A DNA stretch of 64,000 nt, from NCBI RefSeq assembly GCF_000971255.1, contig NZ_BBMC01000008.1:108698-172697 (forward strand), in the 5' to 3' direction. Every line of letters begins with the position of its first letter. The stretch's first letter is position 1. Shown piece after piece: positions 47,348-56,401 of this stretch. The notes beneath the pieces are model-generated. The model saw nothing but the letters and a program-made list of their open reading frames with translations, was not told the origin of the DNA and did not search any database. The translations under genes and the position numbers were made by a program. The DNA is from Demequina rhizosphaerae (GTDB lineage Bacteria; Actinomycetota; Actinomycetes; Actinomycetales; Demequinaceae).

Positions 47348-48250
47348 TCAGGCCCGCGGCACGAGCGTGAGGATCGTCGCCTCGGGCCGGCACGCGAAGC
47401 GGATCGGCGTGTAGGGCGACGTGCCCAGGCCTGCGGAGACGTGGACGTAGGACCCCGCGCCGCCCGAGTCCGGGCGCACGCCCGGCCAGCCGTGGAGGCC
47501 GCTCGCGCGGCTCGTGTCGAGGTCGCAGTTGGTGACGAGCGCGCCGTAGAACGGCACGCACACCTGTCCGCCATGCGTGTGGCCGGCGAGGATGAGCTCC
47601 GCGCCGTCCGCCGCCATCTCGTCGAGCACGCGCGTGTACGGGGCGTGCGCGACGCCGATGCGGACCGAGGCGTCCGCGACCCGCTCCGCCGGCGCGGGCA
47701 TGACGTCGCGGCCGATGTGAGGGTCGTCGACGCCCACGAGGTCGAGGACGGACCCCGCCGCCGCGACGGAGCCGCGCGTGTTGTTGAGGTCCACCCAGCC
47801 GCCCGCGGCGAGCCCGGCGCGCAGATCCTCGGTGGGAAGCTGCGCCTGGCGCTCCTGGAGGCTGGACGGCCCCGCGAAGTACGCGAGCGGGTTCTTCGGG
47901 AGCGGCCCGTGGTAGTCGTTCGAGCCGAACACGAACGCGCCCGGCTTCGACAGCAGCGGCTCGAGCGCCTCGAGCACCGTGGGCACGGCGCCCGGGTGCG
48001 CCAGGTTGTCGCCCGTGGTGATGACGGCGTCGACCGGCTCCTGCGCGAGCCTGCGCAGCCATGCGACCTTGCCGTGCTGGGACGGCGTGAGGTGGAGGTC
48101 GGACAGATGCAGGAGCCGCAGCGGACGGCTGCCCGCGGGCAGGATCGGCACCTCGACGCGGCGCAGCGCGTACGCGCGCGCCTCGACGAGGGACCAGGCG
48201 AGGGCGGCGCCTGCCGCCGCGGCCAGCGCGACCGCCGCGCGCCGCGCCAC
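47348..48250 (-). CDS. Membrane-anchored metallophosphoesterase
   Basis: A 300-residue protein with an N-terminal hydrophobic helix (about residues 6-24) and a calcineurin-like phosphoesterase domain. Metal-binding motifs appear in order: HLSDLHLTP (DxH), TTGDN (GDxx), GSNDYHGP (GNxD/H), AHAPY and GHTHGGQ. Likely acts at the outer membrane face, perhaps on lipid-linked or cell-wall phosphoesters; the substrate is unknown. The GTG start lies two bases after the stop of the penicillin-binding-protein gene, and this pairing is common in actinobacteria. Confidence 0.9.
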   Translation of the reverse strand: MARRAAVALAAAAGAALAWSLVEARAYALRRVEVPILPAGSRPLRLLHLSDLHLTPSQHGKVAWLRRLAQEPVDAVITTGDNLAHPGAVPTVLEALEPLLSKPGAFVFGSNDYHGPLPKNPLAYFAGPSSLQERQAQLPTEDLRAGLAAGGWVDLNNTRGSVAAAGSVLDLVGVDDPHIGRDVMPAPAERVADASVRIGVAHAPYTRVLDEMAADGAELILAGHTHGGQVCVPFYGALVTNCDLDTSRASGLHGWPGVRPDSGGAGSYVHVSAGLGTSPYTPIRFACRPEATILTLVPRA

Positions 48251-48252
48251 GA

Positions 48253-50724
48253 TCAGTTGCCCCGTCCGCGGTTGTTGTTGCCGTCGTTGTTGTTGTTGTC
48301 CCGGTTGTTCTTGTCGTTGTTGTTGTCCGACGAGTCCTCGGACTTGGGCGCCTTGTCGGTCGCGACCGAGTAGCTCACCGTGGACCCGGGGACCTGCTTG
48401 TAGTAGGCGCTCGGCGACTGCGACACGATCGTGCCCGGCGCGTACTCGGTCGAGTAGACCTCCGAGCCCGAGTCCGCGAGGCGGAAGCCGGCCGCCGAGA
48501 CGACGCCGCTGGCCTCCTCCGGCGTCATGCCGATGATCGAGGGCACCGGCACGGGCTTGCCGTAGAGCACGTCGCTGCCGGCGTCGTCGAAGCCGTCGGC
48601 CGGCAGGTCCGCCGTCGCGACGTCCATGTACGCCTTCCATGTGGGCGCCGCGAGCGAGGAGCCGTACAGGTAGGAGTAGTAGGTGCCGTTGAGCGTGATG
48701 CCCTGGCCCGGCTCGTCCTCGTTCGGGTTGCCCAGCCACACCGTCGCGACGAGGTTCGGCGTGTAGCCCATGAACCACGTGTGGGTGTTGTTGTTCGCGG
48801 TACCGGTCTTGCCGGCCGCGGCACGGCCGTCGGCCAGGTTCACGTACTTGCCGGAGCCGCTCTTCATGACCTCCTGCATCGCGTACACGACGCCGTCGGC
48901 GATCTCCTTGTCGATGACCCGCTCGCAATTCTGCGGCGGCACGTCGAGCTCCTTGCCGTTGGCGTCGGTGACGGACAGCAGCGCGATCGGGTCGCAGCGC
49001 ACACCCTCGTTCGCGAACACCTGCGCCACCTGCGCCATGGTGAGCGGCGACGCGTTCTGGGTGCCCAGCGCAATCGACGGGACCACCTCGATCTCGTTGC
49101 CGTCCGCGCGCTGGAAGCCGAGCTTCTCCGCGGTGTCGCGGATGTCGCACAGGTCGAGCTGGTTCGCCATGTTGACGTACGCGGTGTTGACCGAGTTCGC
49201 GGTCGCCTTGAGCACGGTCTGCGTGTACGTGAAGGCGTTCTCGACGTTGCCCGGCGACCAGGTGCCGTAGTAGAAGTTCGGGTTGCCCAGGCACGACGCC
49301 TTCCACGAGGTGCCCGAGTACGCCTTCTGGGCGCCGCTCACGTTCTGCATGAGCGAGTGCCCGCTGTCGAGCCACTCGGTGAGGATGATCGGCTTGAACG
49401 TCGAGCCCGGGGAGAAGCCTCGGGAGCCGCCCCACTCGCGGTCGACGGAGTAGTTGATCGCGGTCGAGCCGTCCTCCTCGGCGGACGGGTCGAACGTCTT
49501 CGACTGCGCCATCGCGACGATCTGGCCGGTGTCCGGGTCGAGCGACACGAGCGCCATCGCCCAGCCGCTCGGGTCGTCGGCGGGCAGGGCGTCCTCGAGC
49601 GCCTGGTTCGCGGCCTTCTGCTTCTTGAGGTCGAGCGTCGTGATGACGTCCAGGCCACCGCGGCTCAGCAGCTCCGCGCCGGTGAGCTCCGCGCCCTCCT
49701 GGTTGAAGACGTCGTCGCGGCGGATGATCTTCGTCACGTAGTCGCAGAAGAACGGCGCGTCCTGGGCGGCCACGCACGAGAACTTGGGGTTCGAGACCTT
49801 GAGCGTCTCCTCGACCGGGGTCGAGCTGTACTCGTCGTACTCCTCTGCGGTGAGGAACTCCTGCTGGTACATCTGGAACAGCACGGTGTCGCGGCGGGCC
49901 TTAGCGTTCTCCGGGTAGCGGATCGGGTCCCACTTCGACGGGTTCTGCGTGATGCCGGCGATGGTCGCGGCCTCGATCGCGTTGAGGTTCTTCGCGGACT
50001 TCGAGAAGTACAGCTGCGACGCGGCCTCGGCGCCGTACGTGTTCGCGCCGAACTGCGCGATGTTGAGGTACTGCTCGAGCACCTGCTCCTTGCCGCAGTC
50101 GACCTTGGGGTTGGTCTCGTCGCACTCGACGCCGTACTCGCGGTCGAGGTTCTCCTCGAGCGCGAGGGCGAGGCGCCACTCGCGGATCTTGCGCGACAGC
50201 GACACCTCGGTCGCGGCGTCCTGGGCGTCCTCGTCGTCGGACAGGATCGCCTTCTGGAGCAGGGTGTTCTTCACCAGCTGCTGCGTCAGCGTCGAGGCGC
50301 CGGGCGAGTCGGGCGACGTGAGGTTGACGTAGGCCGCGCGGAGCAGGCCCTCGCCGTCGACGCCGTGGTGGAGCCAGAAGCGCTTGTCCTCGATCGACAC
50401 CACCGCGTTCTGCAGCCACGGCGAGATGTCCTCGAGCGGCACCACGACGCGGTTCTGCTCGTAGAACGTCGCGAGCAGGTGCTTGCCGGTGCGGTCGTAG
50501 ATGTTGGACTGCTGCGGCAGGGTCACCGCGGACAGCTCCTCCGGCAGCTCCTCGAACAGCTCGGCCGACCCGCTCGCCGCCGAGCCGGCCACCGTCACCG
50601 CAGGTAGAGCGAGGCCGGCGACCAGGAAGCCGCCCATGATCGACAGGGCGACGAACAGGGACAGCGCGGTGAGCAGCTGGACGAACGTCACCTTCGTGCG
50701 GGGGCGCGAGGAGGACCGAGGCAT
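48253..50724 (-). CDS. Class A penicillin-binding protein (transglycosylase/transpeptidase)
   Basis: An 823-residue peptidoglycan synthase. A membrane anchor lies at about residues 15-45. The GT51 domain carries E112 in EDKRFWLHHGVD and later TLTQQLVKN. The transpeptidase domain has S441 and K444 (GSTFKP), an SVN motif and KTGTANNN. A PASTA domain (PVPVPSIIGMTPEEA...) follows. The C-terminus is an Asn/Asp-rich tail made of AAC/GAC codon runs (48256-48340). Six bases separate a TACCAT hexamer from the ATG, so the message may be leaderless. It forms an operon with the phosphoesterase. Confidence 0.95.
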   Translation of the reverse strand: MPRSSSRPRTKVTFVQLLTALSLFVALSIMGGFLVAGLALPAVTVAGSAASGSAELFEELPEELSAVTLPQQSNIYDRTGKHLLATFYEQNRVVVPLEDISPWLQNAVVSIEDKRFWLHHGVDGEGLLRAAYVNLTSPDSPGASTLTQQLVKNTLLQKAILSDDEDAQDAATEVSLSRKIREWRLALALEENLDREYGVECDETNPKVDCGKEQVLEQYLNIAQFGANTYGAEAASQLYFSKSAKNLNAIEAATIAGITQNPSKWDPIRYPENAKARRDTVLFQMYQQEFLTAEEYDEYSSTPVEETLKVSNPKFSCVAAQDAPFFCDYVTKIIRRDDVFNQEGAELTGAELLSRGGLDVITTLDLKKQKAANQALEDALPADDPSGWAMALVSLDPDTGQIVAMAQSKTFDPSAEEDGSTAINYSVDREWGGSRGFSPGSTFKPIILTEWLDSGHSLMQNVSGAQKAYSGTSWKASCLGNPNFYYGTWSPGNVENAFTYTQTVLKATANSVNTAYVNMANQLDLCDIRDTAEKLGFQRADGNEIEVVPSIALGTQNASPLTMAQVAQVFANEGVRCDPIALLSVTDANGKELDVPPQNCERVIDKEIADGVVYAMQEVMKSGSGKYVNLADGRAAAGKTGTANNNTHTWFMGYTPNLVATVWLGNPNEDEPGQGITLNGTYYSYLYGSSLAAPTWKAYMDVATADLPADGFDDAGSDVLYGKPVPVPSIIGMTPEEASGVVSAAGFRLADSGSEVYSTEYAPGTIVSQSPSAYYKQVPGSTVSYSVATDKAPKSEDSSDNNNDKNNRDNNNNDGNNNRGRGN

Positions 50725-50802
50725 GGAGCAATGGTAAGGGAGGCTCCTGAGAGCCCGGCCCAGGCCCTCCCGGGGCGGCCGTCCCGGACTAGGCTCGGCG
50801 AC

Positions 50803-50961
50803 ATGACCACCTGGGAATACGCGACCGTACCGCTCATCGACCACGTCACCAAGCAGATCCTCGACCAGTGGGGCGAGGACGGCTGGGAGCTCGTCCAGGT
50901 CGTGACCGGCCCGACCGGCGGCCTCGTCGCCTACCTCAAGCGCCCCACCGGGGAGAAGTAG
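50803..50961 (+). CDS. Small DUF4177 family protein
   Basis: A 52-residue protein: WEYATVPLI...ILDQWGEDGWELVQV is the DUF4177 pattern (W-E-Y-x(n)-L-N-x-x-G-x-x-G-W-E-L-V). Role unknown. The ATG is seven bases after TAGGCT (50790-50795) and has no Shine-Dalgarno, so it is likely leaderless. The RidA gene follows after two bases, and the two are regularly adjacent in actinobacteria. Confidence 0.85.
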   Translation: MTTWEYATVPLIDHVTKQILDQWGEDGWELVQVVTGPTGGLVAYLKRPTGEK

Positions 50962-50963
50962 AG

Positions 50964-51437
50964 GTGTCCGCGAGCCAGCGCCTCGCCGCGCTCGGCCTCG
51001 AGCTGCCCGAGGTGGCGACGCCCGTCGGCACCTACGTCCCCGCCCGCCGCCACGGCGACCTCGTCCACACGTCCGGCCAGCTGCCGCTCGCGGACGGCGA
51101 CCTGCTCGCGGTCGGCGTCGTCGGCCAGCGCGCGGGCGACGTGACGCCCGAGCGCGCCGTCGAGTGCGCGCGTCAGTGCGCCCTCAACGCGCTCGCCGCG
51201 GCGGCGCAGGCCGCCGGCGGCCTCGACAGCATCGAGTCGGTGGTCAAGGTCACCGGCTTCGTCGCCTCCGCACCGGGCTTCACCGCCCAGCCCGCCGTCC
51301 TCAACGGCGCCTCGAGCCTCATGGTCGAGGTGTTCGGCGAAGCCGGCCGTCACGCGCGCTCCGCCGTCGGCGTCGCGGCGCTGCCGCTCGGCGCGCCGGT
51401 CGAGGTGGAGATCACCGTCGCCCTGCGGTCCCTCTAG
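50964..51437 (+). CDS. RidA family protein
   Basis: A 157-residue YjgF/YER057c/UK114-type protein. Family members hydrolyse reactive enamine/imine intermediates released by PLP enzymes. LVHTSGQLPLADG, ALNALAAAAQAAGGLDSIESVVKVTGFVAS and VFGEAGRHARSAVGVAALPLGAPVEVEI follow the family profile, with Arg in HARSAVGV the likely carboxylate-binding residue. Slightly longer than the minimal ~128-residue form because of an N-terminal extension (ASQRLAALGLELP), which is usual in this subgroup. GTG start with GGGGAG upstream; probably co-transcribed with the DUF4177 gene. Confidence 0.93.
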   Translation: MSASQRLAALGLELPEVATPVGTYVPARRHGDLVHTSGQLPLADGDLLAVGVVGQRAGDVTPERAVECARQCALNALAAAAQAAGGLDSIESVVKVTGFVASAPGFTAQPAVLNGASSLMVEVFGEAGRHARSAVGVAALPLGAPVEVEITVALRSL

Positions 51438-51442
51438 CGACC

Positions 51443-51477
51443 GGACGATGCGCGGCCTCCCGGGCCGCGCATCGTCC
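51443..51477. terminator. Bidirectional terminator built from two inverted GGACGATGCG motifs
   Basis: A 15-bp perfect stem GGACGATGCGCGGCC / GGCCGCGCATCGTCC with loop TCCCG, between the converging ridA and crp genes. Each arm begins with one copy of the iterated motif, as in the upp terminator. Confidence 0.82.
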
Positions 51478-51500
51478 CCCGCCGCTCCGGTGGCGGGGGA

Positions 51501-52193
51501 TCAGCGCGAGCGGGCGCGCAGGCGCTCGGGCTCGTAGACCTCGACGGCGCCGATGTGCACGTCGATCCAGCCGCGCGACGCGAAGTCCGCGAGCGCCTTG
51601 TTGACGGTCTCGCGCGACGCGCCCACGAGCTGCGCGAGCTCCTCCTGCGTGAGCCCGTGCCGGACGGTCACGTGGCCGCGCTCCATGCGGCCGAAGCGGT
51701 GGCCGAGGTCGAGGATCGCCTTGGCGACACGGCCGGGCACGTCCGAGAAGACCAGGTCCGCCATCGTGTTCGACTGGCGGCGGATGCGCTGCGCGAGGGC
51801 GCGCAGCATGTGGCGCGACATCTCGAGGTGGTCGTCGAGCCACACGTCGAGCACCTGCTTGGGAAGCTCGTAGACGATCGTGTCCTCGACCGTGTGCGCG
51901 CGCGACAGGCGCGGGCCCGGGTCGAAGACGGAGAGCTCGCCGAGCATGTCGCCCACGCCCACGAGCGCGAGCAGGTTCTCGCGGCCGTCGCGCGCGGTGC
52001 GGGCGAGCTTGACCTTGCCCTTGACCACGACGTAGAGCGCGTGGCCGTCGTCCCCCTCGACGAAGATGTTCTCCCCGCGCGCCAGCTCGCGGCGCCGCAT
52101 CTGGGAGATGAGGGAGCGCGCGGTGACGGCGTCCATGCCGCCGAACAGCGGCGACGACCGGAGCAGCTGCTCCTCGCGGGCCGCCTCGGGCAT
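51501..52193 (-). CDS. Crp/Fnr-family transcriptional regulator (GlxR/Crp type)
   Basis: A 230-residue regulator. Residues about 15-125 form the cyclic-nucleotide-binding barrel (FVEGDDGHALYVVVKGKVKL; DMLGELSVFDPGPRLSRAHTVED, the phosphate-binding cassette). A dimerisation helix and a C-terminal winged helix-turn-helix (LTQEELAQLVGASRETVNKALADF, about 178-201) follow. The context next to nth matches the global cAMP-responsive Crp/GlxR of actinobacteria. GAAGGAGGG precedes the ATG. One base separates it from the upstream small gene, with which it likely forms an operon. Confidence 0.93.
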   Translation of the reverse strand: MPEAAREEQLLRSSPLFGGMDAVTARSLISQMRRRELARGENIFVEGDDGHALYVVVKGKVKLARTARDGRENLLALVGVGDMLGELSVFDPGPRLSRAHTVEDTIVYELPKQVLDVWLDDHLEMSRHMLRALAQRIRRQSNTMADLVFSDVPGRVAKAILDLGHRFGRMERGHVTVRHGLTQEELAQLVGASRETVNKALADFASRGWIDVHIGAVEVYEPERLRARSR

Positions 52194-52194
52194 G

Positions 52195-52599
52195 TCAACC
52201 CTCCTTCGTCGCCGACTCCGCACGGTGCGCGTGCGCGAGCGCACGGACCATCTGGGCCGTCACATTATCAAGGGTGGCGGCCACACGGGACTCGTACTCA
52301 CCGAGCCGCGCGTCCAAAGTGTCGAGCTCTGCGAGCGTACCCGCGGAGAAGTCCTCCGCGTCGGGCCACACGGCGGCGGCCAGCTCGGTCGAGGTGGGCG
52401 CGCCGGCGGCCAGCGCCTCCCACGAGAGGTCGAGCCCGGCGGACGAGTGAGGCTCGGGCTGCGCGAGCAGCGCGAGGGCCAGGTCGCGGCGGGCGTGGAC
52501 CAGGCGGCGCCACCAGCGGACGCGGGCCAGCTCGCGGCGCATGTCCCTGCGACGCTGCCGAAGCTCGGCGATGGCGTCCGCAGCGATCGCTGTCGTCAC
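52195..52599 (-). CDS. Hypothetical helical protein upstream of crp
   Basis: A 134-residue protein with no recognised domain. It is predicted to be largely alpha-helical, with an Arg-rich segment (LRQRRRDMRRELARVRWWRRLVHARRD, about residues 12-38) and no membrane helix or signal peptide. GGGGAGG precedes the GTG start. The next gene, crp, has its ribosome site inside this gene's 3' end, so they are probably translated in tandem. Divergent from nth with a 97-base gap. Confidence 0.65.
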   Translation of the reverse strand: MTTAIAADAIAELRQRRRDMRRELARVRWWRRLVHARRDLALALLAQPEPHSSAGLDLSWEALAAGAPTSTELAAAVWPDAEDFSAGTLAELDTLDARLGEYESRVAATLDNVTAQMVRALAHAHRAESATKEG

Positions 52600-52696
52600 T
52601 CGCACCTCCCCTCGCGCCTCGCGCACCCCGTGCGCCTGTCCCTCCGTCTATCGGCGGCGAGGGCGGGGCGCTTGAGCGATCGCTAGGGTGTCGCTC

Positions 52697-53398
52697 ATGG
52701 CCGGCCGCACCCCCCTGACCGTCGCATCGTCCACCCAGGAGACGCCCCCCGTGGCGCTCGTGCGGCGGGCCCGCGCGGTCAACCGGGTGCTCGCCGAGGT
52801 CTACCCCGATGCGCACTGCGAGCTCGACTACCGCGACCCCTTCGAGCTGCTCGTCGCGACCGTGCTGAGCGCACAGTGCACCGACGTCCGCGTCAACCAG
52901 GTCACGCCCGCGCTGTTCGCCCGCTACCCCGACGCGCGCGCCATGGCCGCCGCCGACCGCGACGACCTCGAGGCGCTCATCCGCCCGACCGGCTTCTTCC
53001 GCGCGAAGGCGGAGTCGCTGCTCGGGCTCAGCCGCGACCTCGTCGAGCGCTACGACGGCGAGGTGCCTGGCCGCCAGCGCGACCTCGTCACCCTGCGCGG
53101 CGTGGGGCGCAAGACCGCCAACGTGGTGCTGGGCAACGCGTTCGACGTGCCCGGCATCACCGTCGACACGCACATGGGGCGCCTCGCGCGGCGCCTGGGG
53201 CTCACCGTGAACGAGGACCCCGTGGTGGTCGAGCGCGACCTCATGGCCCTCATCGAGCGACGCGAGTGGACGCTGTGGTCGCACCGCGTGATCTTCCACG
53301 GGCGCCGGCGCTGCATGGCGCGCAAGCCCGACTGCGGCAGCTGCGAGATCGCGGCGCTGTGCCCGACCGCGCCCGGCGCGAAGGTCCGGGGCGGCTAG
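52697..53398 (+). CDS. nth: Endonuclease III
   Basis: Bifunctional base-excision-repair glycosylase/AP lyase for oxidised pyrimidines, 233 residues. The helix-hairpin-helix [14 protein letters not shown] contains catalytic K139; catalytic D157 is in [13 protein letters not shown]. The 4Fe-4S cluster Cys are C206, C213, C216 and C222 (C-x6-C-x2-C-x5-C). The ATG lies seven bases after TAGGGT (52684-52689), indicating a leaderless start. A CGCATCGTCC motif lies in its first codons (52723-52732). Confidence 0.97.
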   Translation: MAGRTPLTVASSTQETPPVALVRRARAVNRVLAEVYPDAHCELDYRDPFELLVATVLSAQCTDVRVNQVTPALFARYPDARAMAAADRDDLEALIRPTGFFRAKAESLLGLSRDLVERYDGEVPGRQRDLVTLRGVGRKTANVVLGNAFDVPGITVDTHMGRLARRLGLTVNEDPVVVERDLMALIERREWTLWSHRVIFHGRRRCMARKPDCGSCEIAALCPTAPGAKVRGG

Positions 53399-53486
53399 CG
53401 CGCGCGTCGCTCGGCTCCCCGCGGCGTGACGGGGAGGGGACGATGCGTGGCTCGGGCGCGGCCGCACCCGGGCGGGGCGGAGGGGC

Positions 53487-54836
53487 TCAGTGCCCCTTCT
53501 CGAGGTCCTCCGGCGCCTCCTCGATGCCGACCTCGTCGGGGTCGACGCCGACGGACCTGCCCAGCTCGTGCGGCTTGGCCATGCGGTTCGCCGGCAGCGG
53601 CACCGGGGTCGAGCGGCGCTCGTAGAGCTTGCGGTAGAACCGGTCGCGGGCGCCCAGCAGCGCGGCGCCGAGCACCGCGGCCAGCACGGACGCCGTGAGC
53701 ACGGAGAGCTTGACGACCTCCGCGTTCTCCCCGCCGAAGGCGAGGTCGCCGATGAGCAGCGACACCGTGAAGCCGATGCCCGCGAGCATGCCCATGCCGG
53801 TGACGTCGAGCCACGACAGGCCGCGGTCCAGCTGGGCGCGCGTGAAGGTCGCGACCAGCCACGTCGCGAGGACGATGCCGAGCGGTTTGCCGATGACGAG
53901 GCCCGCGATGACGCCGTGGGCGACGGGGCTCGACACGAGCTCCGAGACCGCGTCCGCGTCGATGGTGACGCCGGCGGCGAAGAAGGCGAAGATCGGCACC
54001 GCGACCGCGGCCGAGACCGGGCGCCACACGTGCTCCCAGTGCTCCGCGAGCGACGTGCGCTCGCCCTGGCGGGCCACCGCCGGGACCATCATGCCGAGCG
54101 CGACGCCCGCGATGGTGGCGTGGATGCCCGACGCGTGCATGAACGCCCACGCCGCGAAGGCGATCGGGAAGAGCAGGAACGGGCTGGCCCAGCCCTTCCG
54201 GATGAGCAGGCCGAAGGCGATGATGCAGACGACCGCCGCGCCGAGCCACAGGAAGTTGAGGTCCGACGTGAAGAACACCGCGATGATGATGATCGCGAGC
54301 AGGTCGTCCACCACCGCGAGGGTGAGCAGGAACGCGCGCAGGGCGTTCGGCAGCCACTTGCCGACGATCGCGAGCACCGCGATCGCGAACGCGATGTCGG
54401 TCGCGGTCGGGACGGCCCAACCCTGCAGCGAGCCGTCGGCGCCCAGGTTGAACACCACGTAGAGCAGCGCCGGGACGGCCATGCCGCCCACCGCGGCGAC
54501 GATCGGGACGATCGCGGTCGAGGGCTTGCGCAGCTCGCCCGCCACGATCTCGCGCTTGAGCTCGAGGCCGACGACGAAGAAGAAGATCGCGAGCAGGCCG
54601 TCCTTGGCCCAGTCGGCGATCGAGAGGTCGAGGTGCAGCGAGTGCGGACCGATCGTGTACTCGCTGAGGTTCTCGTAGAAGCCCTGCAGGCCGGTGTTCG
54701 CGAAGATCAGCGCCGCCACCGTGCCGATGAGCAGCAGGATGCCGCCGGCCCGCTCCGTCCGCAGCACATCGACGAGCGTGCGCTCGGTCGACGGCGTGAG
54801 CCGTGAGAAGAGGCGGGAGGCGGGCTTGGACGTCAT
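53487..54836 (-). CDS. nhaA: Na+/H+ antiporter NhaA
   Basis: A 449-residue inner-membrane antiporter that exchanges Na+ (or Li+) for protons in pH and salt homeostasis. The ion-binding Asp residues are visible: D147 (TATDIAFA) and D177/D178 (LAVVDDLLAI), corresponding to D133 and D163/D164 of the E. coli protein. About twelve helices with an acidic C-terminal tail (VDPDEVGIEEAPEDLEKGH). Convergent with nth and downstream of the glnR-like gene (51-base gap). The nth-nhaA gap holds a GGGACGATGCG motif (53437-53447). Confidence 0.96.
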   Translation of the reverse strand: MTSKPASRLFSRLTPSTERTLVDVLRTERAGGILLLIGTVAALIFANTGLQGFYENLSEYTIGPHSLHLDLSIADWAKDGLLAIFFFVVGLELKREIVAGELRKPSTAIVPIVAAVGGMAVPALLYVVFNLGADGSLQGWAVPTATDIAFAIAVLAIVGKWLPNALRAFLLTLAVVDDLLAIIIIAVFFTSDLNFLWLGAAVVCIIAFGLLIRKGWASPFLLFPIAFAAWAFMHASGIHATIAGVALGMMVPAVARQGERTSLAEHWEHVWRPVSAAVAVPIFAFFAAGVTIDADAVSELVSSPVAHGVIAGLVIGKPLGIVLATWLVATFTRAQLDRGLSWLDVTGMGMLAGIGFTVSLLIGDLAFGGENAEVVKLSVLTASVLAAVLGAALLGARDRFYRKLYERRSTPVPLPANRMAKPHELGRSVGVDPDEVGIEEAPEDLEKGH

Positions 54837-54887
54837 GACGCTCCTGAACGGGAATCTGCGGGAACGCGCCCAATCCTATCCGTGCGG

Positions 54888-55592
54888 CTAGACGCTCTCC
54901 TGTACGCCCGAGCGCTGCGGCTGGGGCGGATCGAAGCGGTAGCCCACGTTGCGCACGGTGCCGATGAGCTGCTCGTGCTCGGCGCCCAGCTTCGCGCGCA
55001 GGCGGCGCACGTGGACGTCGACGGTGCGGGTGCCGCCGTAGTAGTCGAAGCCCCACACCTCCTGGAGCAGCTGGTCGCGCGTGTAGACGCGGCCGGGGTG
55101 CTGCATGAGGTACTTGAGGAGCTCGAACTCCTTGTAGGTGAGGTCGAGCGGCACGCCCTTGAGGCGGGCCGTGTAGCCGCCCACGTCGACGGTGAGGTCG
55201 CCGGAGGAGAACTCCGCGACGCGGTCGAGCGGGTCCGCGGCGTTCGCGCGGCCGATGAGCAGCCGGATGCGGGCCTCGACCTCGGCCGGGGACGCGTCCG
55301 CGAGCACCACGTCCGCGGCACCCCAGTCCGCGTTGACGATCGACATGCCGCCCTCGCGCAGGACGAGCAGGAGCGGCACCGCGACGCCGGTGACCTGGAC
55401 GAGGTTGCAGTTGTTGCGCGCCTCGACGAGGTCCGTGCGGGCGTCGACGACGAGGACGTCGGCGTCCATGGCGTCGAGCATCGCGGACGGCTCGGGCGCG
55501 ACCACACGGGTCCGATGCGAGAGGAGCGCGAGCGCAGGAAGGACGTCGGCCGCACCGTCTCCTGACGGTGTGAGCACGAGCAGGTCTGCCAT
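54888..55592 (-). CDS. glnR: OmpR-type orphan response regulator, GlnR-like
   Basis: A 234-residue regulator with an atypical receiver domain (about 1-115) and a C-terminal winged helix (about 130-225: [33 protein letters not shown]...[15 protein letters not shown]). The receiver segment [21 protein letters not shown] and the later [12 protein letters not shown] resemble GlnR, the actinobacterial nitrogen regulator that works without a partner kinase. No histidine kinase is adjacent. GGAGG lies five bases before the ATG. The symbol is a best guess from these segments. Confidence 0.8.
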   Translation of the reverse strand: MADLLVLTPSGDGAADVLPALALLSHRTRVVAPEPSAMLDAMDADVLVVDARTDLVEARNNCNLVQVTGVAVPLLLVLREGGMSIVNADWGAADVVLADASPAEVEARIRLLIGRANAADPLDRVAEFSSGDLTVDVGGYTARLKGVPLDLTYKEFELLKYLMQHPGRVYTRDQLLQEVWGFDYYGGTRTVDVHVRRLRAKLGAEHEQLIGTVRNVGYRFDPPQPQRSGVQESV

Positions 55593-55648
55593 CGCCACCT
55601 CCGATTGCGCTTCACTCTAGCGGGGCCGGGTCTGAGACACTAACGCCC

Positions 55649-56383
55649 ATGCTTCCCACGACCAGGGCGACCATCAGCGCCGCCGCGGCCGCCCTCGTCG
55701 CCGTCGGCGGCTTCCTCGGGACCCGCTATCTCGCGGTCGTGGTCCTCGGCCTCACGGTGCTCCTCGCGATGGGCTGGCCCGTGCTCCTGCGCGCCTCGCG
55801 GCGCCGCACCGCCTCGGTCATCCTCATCGGCGGCGGCGTGCTCGCGCTCGTCGCCGTGCTCGTCGGTCGGAACGCGCCGCACCTGCGCCACATGGTGGTC
55901 GCCGTCGCGCTCATGGTGATCGCCGCGCTCGTGTCCGAGATCTTCTGGCCGAGCTCGCGCGGCCGCGCCGTCACCTCGGTGGCGGCGACGTGCGCCGGTG
56001 CGATCGTCGTGGCGTCCGGCGCCGCCTGGGTGGCGGCGTCGCGCACGCACGGCGCCGAGGACCTCGTCGTCACCGGCGGCGTCGCGCTCGCCGTGTCGGC
56101 GATCGTGTCGGTGATGACCCGCAGCTCGGGCGTCAACTCGATCCTCGCGCTCACGCTGGGCACCCTGTCCGGCATCGGCACGGGCGCGCTGTTCCCCGAG
56201 CTGCCGTGGTGGGCCGGCGGCAGCGTGGGCCTGCTCTGCGGCGCGATCGTCACGCTGCTCCAGGAGCTCCGCCGCCGCGAGCCGAAGCTCAACGGATGGC
56301 TTCCGGGAATCTCCTCGGCCGTCGCCCCTGTTCTCGGAGCGGGCGCGCTCGTCTACATTGGCGGACGACTGCTCGTCGGCTGA
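55649..56383 (+). CDS. Hypothetical integral membrane protein
   Basis: A 244-residue protein with about six or seven predicted membrane helices, including a paired N-terminal hairpin (ISAAAAALVAVGGFLGTRYLAVVVLGLTVLL) and a late Gly/Ala-rich pair. No catalytic or binding motif is recognised. It starts the rightward gene run that leads into the thioredoxin/DUF4395/DsrE genes (18-base gap), divergent from glnR, and is often placed near glnR in this lineage (recollection, not verified). Confidence 0.75.
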   Translation: MLPTTRATISAAAAALVAVGGFLGTRYLAVVVLGLTVLLAMGWPVLLRASRRRTASVILIGGGVLALVAVLVGRNAPHLRHMVVAVALMVIAALVSEIFWPSSRGRAVTSVAATCAGAIVVASGAAWVAASRTHGAEDLVVTGGVALAVSAIVSVMTRSSGVNSILALTLGTLSGIGTGALFPELPWWAGGSVGLLCGAIVTLLQELRRREPKLNGWLPGISSAVAPVLGAGALVYIGGRLLVG

Positions 56384-56401
56384 GGTCTACCGGAGGTCCC
56401 C

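Noticed and set aside
54488..54520. Apparent further copies of the iterated motif (GGGACGATCGC) in nhaA
   Set aside because: Diverges in the core (GATCG instead of GATGCG); counted as coding coincidence.
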